Shown here: piece by piece, positions 27,253 to 33,306 of the stretch
Numbering within the stretch: the first letter of the stretch is position 1
How the letters are laid out: each line of letters opens with the position of its first letter
Source: Lutibacter sp.
GTDB taxonomy: Bacteria; Bacteroidota; Bacteroidia; Flavobacteriales; Flavobacteriaceae
DNA: 33,306 bases
NCBI GenBank assembly: GCA_030656195.1
Contig: JAUSOJ010000250.1
Span: 1 to 33,306, forward strand
Direction: 5' to 3'
Program-made: the position numbers and the translations under genes
Notes under the pieces: model-generated
Database searches by the model: none
Told to the model about the DNA's origin: nothing
Seen by the model: only the letters and a program-made list of their open reading frames with translations

Positions 27253-28038
27253 TTTTAATTCTTCGGGTATTTCACAAATAGGTATTGGCAACATTTTGTG
27301 CATATTTGCGCGGTTTCTTTTTGTATAAATGGAAAAGACTTCTTTTTTTCTTCCTTCAAAATCGGTAATTTTTTTGCCAAGCTCAACTTGTTTCATCGCC
27401 CATTCCAATTCGTCATAACTTGCGCCAATTTGATCTTCATCAGTTTTGTCATCACCCCATAAACCATCTGTTGGAGCTGCTATTATAACATCTTCATTAA
27501 TGCCTAAATATTTTGCAATTTCATAAACTTCAGATTTCATTAAATCGGCGATCGGACTTATATCTACCCCGCCGTCGCCATATTTCGTAAAAAAACCTAT
27601 GCCAAAATCTTCCACTTTATTCCCGGTTCCGGCAACCAAATAACCTTTTAATCCTGCAAAATAGTATAAAGTGGTCATTCTAAGCCTTGCACGGGTATTT
27701 GCCAAAGACATTAAAAGCTGTTCTTCGTTTTCAGCCTTAGGAAAAACAGCAATCAGGCTGTCAAATACCGGAGTTAAGTTTACTTGTTGTACGGATATTT
27801 TTTTAAAGTTTTTTTGTAACCATTCAATATGGTTATGCGCTCGGGTTATTTGATTTTCAGCTTGATGTATTGGCATTTCAAGGCATAATAAAGGAAACCC
27901 CGTTTTGGCACACAATGTTGAAGTCACTGCAGAATCGATACCTCCAGAGATTCCAATAACAAAACCATTTACTTTTGATTTTTCGGCATAGTCTTTTAAC
28001 CAACTCACTATATATTCTACAACTTTTTCGGTATTCAT
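27250..28038 (-). CDS. nadE: Ammonia-dependent NAD+ synthetase
   Basis: VIGISGGIDSAVTSTLCAK; GTGNKVEDFGIGFFTKYGDGGVDISPIADLMKSEVYEIA. Confidence 0.96.
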   Translation of the reverse strand: MNTEKVVEYIVSWLKDYAEKSKVNGFVIGISGGIDSAVTSTLCAKTGFPLLCLEMPIHQAENQITRAHNHIEWLQKNFKKISVQQVNLTPVFDSLIAVFPKAENEEQLLMSLANTRARLRMTTLYYFAGLKGYLVAGTGNKVEDFGIGFFTKYGDGGVDISPIADLMKSEVYEIAKYLGINEDVIIAAPTDGLWGDDKTDEDQIGASYDELEWAMKQVELGKKITDFEGRKKEVFSIYTKRNRANMHKMLPIPICEIPEELK

Positions 28039-28098
28039 AACTTAATTTAATTTAGTAATTTTGACTTTTTAAATAAAGAATTGTAAATATAGAAATTA

Positions 28099-29055
28099 AT
28101 GAACAGACTTTTAATTACTGCGATTGTTTTATTCTTAATGGTTTCCTGCAAAACAGAAAAGGCAAATGAGGTTGATGTATCGGCTGTTGACATAACCCTT
28201 TCAGTAAACAGGTTTGAGAAAAAATTCTACGAAGCCGATGAAACAACGCTCCCGATAATCAAAAATGAATTTCCTTATTTGTTTCCCGAACAAAACGACA
28301 GTATTTGGCTCAATAAAATAAAAGATAAAGAAGAAAGGGAATTGTACCAAAAATCACAAGAAGTTTTTGGGGATTTTGAAAATGAAAAAACACAAATTAT
28401 TGAACTGTTTAAACACGTAAAACATTATCATTCCAATTTTGAAACTCCTAAAATAATTACGCTAATCACTAATTTGGATTACCAAAACAAAATTGTTTAT
28501 GCAGACAGTTTGCTTTTTGTTTCATTGGATATGTATTTGGGGAAAGACAGCGAAGTGTATCATGATTTTCCTGTTTATTTATCCCAAAATTTTGAAAAGT
28601 CCCAATTGGTTGTTGATATGGCCAGCGCCATAAGCGATCGTTATTTTACAACTGATAAAGGCCGACAGTTTTTAGATTTGGTTGTTGGCGCCGGAAAAAG
28701 AATGTACATGATTGACAGCTATTTGCCTGCTGTTTCTGACGCAAAAAAAATAGGATATAGCGATGCCGAATATGAATGGGCAACGGCCAACGAAGCTCAA
28801 ATTTGGAAATATTTTATAGAAAATAAGGTACTTTACAGCACCGATTCAAAATTGGTTGATCGCTTTATGGCGGAAGCTCCATTTTCGAAATTCTATATCG
28901 ATATTGATAAGGAATCCCCAGGAAGAATAGGCGTTTGGCTGGGCTGGCAAATTGTACAATCCTATATGAACAATAATGAGGTAACTTTGCAGCAACTTTT
29001 GCAAACCAATGCCGAAGAAATATTTAATAAATCGAAATATAAACCTAAAAAATAA
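28099..29055 (+). CDS. gldB: Gliding motility lipoprotein GldB
   Basis: Lipobox LMVSC; F.PEQNDSIW, DMYLG, GRIGVWLGWQIVQSYM; next to nadE and gldC. Confidence 0.93.
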   Translation: MNRLLITAIVLFLMVSCKTEKANEVDVSAVDITLSVNRFEKKFYEADETTLPIIKNEFPYLFPEQNDSIWLNKIKDKEERELYQKSQEVFGDFENEKTQIIELFKHVKHYHSNFETPKIITLITNLDYQNKIVYADSLLFVSLDMYLGKDSEVYHDFPVYLSQNFEKSQLVVDMASAISDRYFTTDKGRQFLDLVVGAGKRMYMIDSYLPAVSDAKKIGYSDAEYEWATANEAQIWKYFIENKVLYSTDSKLVDRFMAEAPFSKFYIDIDKESPGRIGVWLGWQIVQSYMNNNEVTLQQLLQTNAEEIFNKSKYKPKK

Positions 29056-29390
29056 TGGCAGTAGTACAAACATCAAAAATTGAATTTATCGTTGGATTAG
29101 ACGAAAATAAAGTGCCTGAAACGATAAACTGGACCGCCGATGACGGCGAAATTAAGGATGCGAAATCAAAAGCATTGATGATTTCCGTTTGGAATCCTGA
29201 AAAAAAGGAAACACTCCGCATGGATTTATGGACAAAAGATATGCCTATTGATGAAATGAAACAGTTTTTTCATGAAACATTGGTTTCTATGGCAACTTCC
29301 TTTTTACGTGCAACAAATGACGAAAAAATGAGCGCCACCATGCTCGATTTTTGTGATTATTTTGCCGAAAAGCTGGAGTTGAAAAAATAG
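29055..29390 (+). CDS. gldC: Gliding motility protein GldC
   Basis: TSKIEFIVGLDENKVPETINWTADDGEIKDAKSKALMISVWNPEKKETLRMDLWTKDMP; overlaps the gldB stop (TAATG). Confidence 0.95.
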   Translation: MAVVQTSKIEFIVGLDENKVPETINWTADDGEIKDAKSKALMISVWNPEKKETLRMDLWTKDMPIDEMKQFFHETLVSMATSFLRATNDEKMSATMLDFCDYFAEKLELKK

Positions 29391-29477
29391 GTATAAGTTG
29401 AAAGGCTGAATCTTTTATTTATAGCGTCATTTCGTTTTTATAAACTTGAAACTTGAAACCAAAAACCAACAAATTGC

Positions 29478-30602
29478 TTATTGCCTTTTTATAAGGTCTA
29501 TAATTTCTTTGTATTCCTCCGGATTGTTTAAAAAATCTTTTTGGGAAACATCAATAATGAGGGTATTTAAATTTTCTTCGGTTTTAATAAAACTCGAATA
29601 GCCTTGGTGAATTTTATCTAAATATTCAGGTGCAATATTTTGTTCATAATCCCGGCCTCTTTTTTTAATGTTTTTGATTAATTGAGGCGTGTCCTGATAC
29701 AGATAAATGTACAAATCGGGTTTTGAAATTTCTTTGTACATAATGTCGAACATCTTTCTGTACAAATAAAATTCATCTTTCTGCAAAGTGACTTGTGCAA
29801 AAATAAGCGACTTAAAAATGTAATAATCCGAAACAATAAAGTTTTTAAACAAATCAAATTGCGCCAAATCATCTGAAAGCTGAGAATATCTGTCGGCTAA
29901 AAAACTCATTTCCAACGGAAAAGCATAACGGTCGTTGTCTTCGTAAAACTTCGGCAAAAACGGATTGTCAGCAAAACGTTCCAATATGATTTTCGCATTA
30001 AAATCCTCGGCAATCATAGTGGCAAGCGTTGTTTTACCGGAGCCAATATTTCCTTCAATAGCGATATAATTAAATTTTTCGGCAAGTGAAACCGGGCATT
30101 CAAGCGTAAAAGAAGTTTTTTCAATATAACTGTTGTCGGTGCAGTTTTCCAAACAAGTTTGTATGCGCTGTTTTGTGATGGGATGTATTAAGTTGGGTGC
30201 AATTTCAGCCAAAGGAACCATTACAAATTTTCTGTTCAGCATCTCTTTATGCGGCACCATCAATTCTTTTGAAAGGATAATCTCCGTATCAAAAAGCAAT
30301 ATATCAATATCAATAATTCGTGCTTTATAACTGGTTTCAAAAGTTCTTTTTCTGCCCAATAAAAGTTCAATTTCTTGAATGGATTTTAGCAGATTTTCGG
30401 GATTTAAACTTGTGGAAATTTGAATGCAGCAATTTAAAAAATCGTCGCTTTTAAAACCCCAGGATTCCGTTTTGTATACTGAGGAAATCCTCACAACCGC
30501 ACCTATTTTTTCTGCAATTAAATCCGTAGCCTGTTGTAGATTCTCAAGCTTGTTTCCTTGGTTGCTTCCCAAAGATAAATATGTAGGTCTTAAAATTTGC
30601 AT
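29478..30602 (-). CDS. folK: Bifunctional HPPK (FolK) / deoxynucleoside kinase fusion
   Basis: N-terminal YLSLGSNQGNKLENLQQA...RIIDIDILLFD...VPHKEMLNRKFVMVPLAEIAP; C-terminal YIAIEGNIGSGKTTLATMIAEDF...FLADRYSQ...KKRGRDYEQNI. Confidence 0.95.
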   Translation of the reverse strand: MQILRPTYLSLGSNQGNKLENLQQATDLIAEKIGAVVRISSVYKTESWGFKSDDFLNCCIQISTSLNPENLLKSIQEIELLLGRKRTFETSYKARIIDIDILLFDTEIILSKELMVPHKEMLNRKFVMVPLAEIAPNLIHPITKQRIQTCLENCTDNSYIEKTSFTLECPVSLAEKFNYIAIEGNIGSGKTTLATMIAEDFNAKIILERFADNPFLPKFYEDNDRYAFPLEMSFLADRYSQLSDDLAQFDLFKNFIVSDYYIFKSLIFAQVTLQKDEFYLYRKMFDIMYKEISKPDLYIYLYQDTPQLIKNIKKRGRDYEQNIAPEYLDKIHQGYSSFIKTEENLNTLIIDVSQKDFLNNPEEYKEIIDLIKRQ

Positions 30603-30642
30603 AAAGTGAATGCAAAGAAAAGAAAAGTATCAGATAAAAACC

Positions 30643-30650
30643 TATCTTTG
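30643..30650 (+). promoter_or_regulatory. Predicted -7 promoter element of sppA
   Basis: TATCTTTG. Confidence 0.4.
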
Positions 30651-30707
30651 CACGTCAATTTATAAACATTTACAAACTTTTTTTCAGATTTTAAATTCAA
30701 GGTTAAC

Positions 30708-32462
30708 ATGAAGTTTTTAGGAAATTTATTAGCATCAATTTTAGGGACCCTAATTGCATTAGGTATTTTGTTCATGATGTTTATTGTGATTGCAATGGCA
30801 TTTGGAGAAACTGAGAAAGTGATGGTGAAAGGCAATACCGTTTTGGAAATTAAATTAGATGCTTTGGTGAAAGATTATGCACCAAAAGGAACAAATTTGC
30901 TTGATGAATTTTTTGCCTTTACCGATGAAAAAATGGGCTTGAATGAAATTATCAATGCTATTGAAAATGCGAAGAACGACAAAAACATTGTAGGAATAAG
31001 TATCAATACTGTTGATGTAAATGCAGGTGTTGCACAAACCCAGGCCATCAGAAATAAATTAGAAGAATTTAAGGAATCGGGCAAATTCATTATGGCTTAT
31101 GCCGATGTTTACAACCAAAAATCATATTATCTTAGTTCTGTGGCCGATTCAATTTTTATGAATCCATTAGGCGGAATCGATTTTAAAGGCTTGTCATCAG
31201 AAGTGTTATTTTTTAAAGATTTGCAGGAGAAATCAGGCGTGAAACTGGAAGTGATCCGACACGGAAAATATAAAAGCGCTGTTGAGCCATTTTTATACAA
31301 TAAAATGAGTGATGAAAACAGGGAACAAATCACCACGTTTTTACAATCTATTTGGGGTGAATTGTTAGCGGATATTTCTAAAAGCAGAAATAAATCAATT
31401 GAGGAACTTAACACCATAGCCGATAATTTATGGGCGCGAAACGCAACATTGGCCATTGAAAACAACATTGTTGACGACGCTGTTTATTTGGATGAATATG
31501 AATCCAAATTAAAAATGGCTTCAGGTATTTTGGCTGATGATGAATTGTCTAAAATTACGCTTTCTGATTATATTTCGACAGGAAAAGGAAGGGTAACTTC
31601 AACTTCTGCCAATAAAATTGCCGTAATTTATGCACAAGGTGAAATTATTTATGGGAAAGGAAATGAAGATTTAATTGGACAGGAATTAATTATTGAAGCC
31701 CTACGCAAAGCCAGAAAAGACAAAAATGTAAAAGCCATTGTATTGCGAATCAATTCACCGGGCGGAAGCGCCTTGGCTTCAGAATTAATTTGGAGAGAAT
31801 TGGAATTGACCAAAAAGGAACTTCCTTTGGTGGTTTCTATGGGAGATTTGGCAGCCTCAGGCGGTTATTACATCGCTTGTAATGCCGATAGAATTTTTGC
31901 GGAACCAACTACTATTTCGGGATCAATCGGTGTTTTTGGCGCTTTGCCAAATATGAGCAAATTAGCGGGTGACATTGGTATTAATGCCGAGCAGGTAAGT
32001 ACCAATAAAAGCCCAAATTACAGTCTTTTTGAACCTCTTGCCGATGAGTTTAGAGCCGTAACCACTGAAGGTGTTGAAGACATATACACTGCATTTGTGG
32101 CGCGAGTTTCCGCAGGAAGAAATATGAGTATTGAGGCAGTGGACAACATTGCACAAGGCCGTGTTTGGTCGGGCGTTGACGCTATGAAAAACGGCTTGGT
32201 TGATGAGTTGGGGAATTTGGATGACGCCGTAAAGTATGCTGCAGAATTGGCTGCAATTGTTGATTATAAAGTGCGGAATTACCCAGACTACAAAATAGAT
32301 TTAAGCGATAAATTGAGCGGCATTCCTTTTATGAAAACGAAGGAAAAAGCCTTGATTGAAGCATTGGGATTGGACAATTATAAAACATACCAAACCATTA
32401 AACAATTTTCGGAAATAAAAGGAATACAAGCAAGAATGCCTTTTCTACTGGAAATTAAATAG
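30708..32462 (+). CDS. sppA: Signal peptide peptidase SppA, 67K type
   Basis: RINSPGGSALASELIWREL; VVSMGDLAASGGYYIACNADRIFAEPTTISGSIGVFG. Confidence 0.97.
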   Translation: MKFLGNLLASILGTLIALGILFMMFIVIAMAFGETEKVMVKGNTVLEIKLDALVKDYAPKGTNLLDEFFAFTDEKMGLNEIINAIENAKNDKNIVGISINTVDVNAGVAQTQAIRNKLEEFKESGKFIMAYADVYNQKSYYLSSVADSIFMNPLGGIDFKGLSSEVLFFKDLQEKSGVKLEVIRHGKYKSAVEPFLYNKMSDENREQITTFLQSIWGELLADISKSRNKSIEELNTIADNLWARNATLAIENNIVDDAVYLDEYESKLKMASGILADDELSKITLSDYISTGKGRVTSTSANKIAVIYAQGEIIYGKGNEDLIGQELIIEALRKARKDKNVKAIVLRINSPGGSALASELIWRELELTKKELPLVVSMGDLAASGGYYIACNADRIFAEPTTISGSIGVFGALPNMSKLAGDIGINAEQVSTNKSPNYSLFEPLADEFRAVTTEGVEDIYTAFVARVSAGRNMSIEAVDNIAQGRVWSGVDAMKNGLVDELGNLDDAVKYAAELAAIVDYKVRNYPDYKIDLSDKLSGIPFMKTKEKALIEALGLDNYKTYQTIKQFSEIKGIQARMPFLLEIK

Positions 32463-32471
32463 GACCGTTCT

Positions 32472-32957
32472 TTAAATTCGCTCGAAGGTCACAAAACTGT
32501 AATCGTATTTGTTTTTTTCGTCTGCTTTAAAATTTTCCCGAGAAGTTTCTTTCCAAATGGTTTTATCAATTTCAGGAAAAAAAACATCAGCCTCAAATTG
32601 ATGGTGAACAAAAGTAATGTCAAGCTTGTCCGTAAACGGCATTGCTTGTTTGTAAATTTCTGCGCCGCCTAAAATAAACGGATTTTCATCAACTTCAGCA
32701 GCAGCTTTAAGCGCTTCTTTTACAGAATTTACCACCAAACAGCCTTCAGCTTTGTAATTTTTATCACGCGTAATAAGGATATTGGCTCTGTTTGGAAGCG
32801 GTTTCCCTAACGATTCATACGTTTTTCGACCCATAATAACCGCATGGTTTAAGGTCGTTTTTTTGAATCGTTTTAAATCGACAGGTAAATGCCAAATCAA
32901 TTGATTGTCTTTTCCTAAGGCATTATTTGCTGCTATTGCAGCTATTATTGTTACCAT
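32472..32957 (-). CDS. folA: Dihydrofolate reductase
   Basis: IIAAIAANNALGKDNQLIWHLPVDLKRFKKTTLNHAVIMGRKTYESLGKPLPNRANILITR. Confidence 0.97.
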   Translation of the reverse strand: MVTIIAAIAANNALGKDNQLIWHLPVDLKRFKKTTLNHAVIMGRKTYESLGKPLPNRANILITRDKNYKAEGCLVVNSVKEALKAAAEVDENPFILGGAEIYKQAMPFTDKLDITFVHHQFEADVFFPEIDKTIWKETSRENFKADEKNKYDYSFVTFERI

Positions 32958-33304
32958 TCTTCAGTTGCGTTGTCTAAATCACTCTTTCTTTTTTCTTTTT
33001 CAAAATTATAAAGTTCTTGTGCTTTTTCGGCCCTTAATGCATAGTCATCTTCCATTTCTTTTTTCAGTTTGGCTATTTTCACTTCTTGTTCCAACACCAA
33101 TTTTTCGGTTTGTATGCGTTCCCAGTCTTTTCCCATAAAACGATGGGTGACAAATACATTTATAAAATGCAACACAAAAAAGAAGAACCATAAAACAATG
33201 GCCCAAACAAACCAATTTTCAACAACATTTTCGCCAACTTTTAAAAATTTGTTAAGCAATATTAAAAAAACAGCGCCAACCAAAAACACGATAAAATGAT
33301 AGTA
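32951..33304 (-). CDS. 2TM domain-containing membrane protein; 5' end beyond the window
   Basis: Frame stays open past the listed GTG start to the right edge (...YYHFIVFLVGAVFLILL...WFFFFVLHFINVFVTHRFMGKDWE..). Its stop overlaps the folA start. Confidence 0.75.
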   Translation of the reverse strand, partial: YYHFIVFLVGAVFLILLNKFLKVGENVVENWFVWAIVLWFFFFVLHFINVFVTHRFMGKDWERIQTEKLVLEQEVKIAKLKKEMEDDYALRAEKAQELYNFEKEKRKSDLDNATEEW

Positions 33305-33306
33305 GA

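Noticed and set aside
28039-29390. nadE-gldB-gldC arrangement as a novel cluster
   Set aside because: Matches the known gld gene neighbourhood in Flavobacteriia; ordinary.
1-33306. CRISPR array, tRNA/rRNA, prophage, integrase, or defence/toxin-antitoxin system
   Set aside because: No direct-repeat/spacer pattern, RNA gene signature, or characteristic proteins seen; neighbourhood is housekeeping genes throughout. tRNAscan and DefenseFinder runs would be needed to be definitive.

Overview
Chromosomal segment of a Bacteroidetes (most likely Flavobacteriaceae) genome. It is dense in core genes and shows no sign of prophage, ICE, CRISPR, tRNA or rRNA. From left to right: a T9SS type-B-sorted Ig-repeat adhesin (5' truncated by the window) with its PorP/SprF-like and OmpA/PorE-like partners; an M3 peptidase; purK-purE; a Rieske-like lipoprotein; greA; a HIT protein; an orphan histidine kinase; a flavin reductase; a DUF3127 protein with an SSB-like C-terminal tip; aat; a MazG-like protein; a large BNR/sortilin-like protein; aroA; queA; rlmN; rimP-nusA-infB; a tandem universal stress protein; nadE; gldB-gldC; a folK-deoxynucleoside kinase fusion; sppA; folA; and a 2TM-domain protein running off the right edge. 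I see no convincing new multi-gene system. The observations most worth following are non-coding: (i) terminator-like hairpins in the short leaders of greA and of the rimP-nusA-infB operon, both encoding transcription elongation factors; (ii) a 161-bp branched inverted-repeat element abutting the queA stop, which shares spaced motifs with a second element upstream of purK; (iii) a ~130-bp MITE-like foldback between convergent genes; (iv) an 82-nt long-stem structure downstream of the OmpA/PorE gene. Protein-level points of interest are the SSB-tip DUF3127 protein, the Rieske-like protein that has lost its histidine ligands, and the recently homogenised adhesin repeats.
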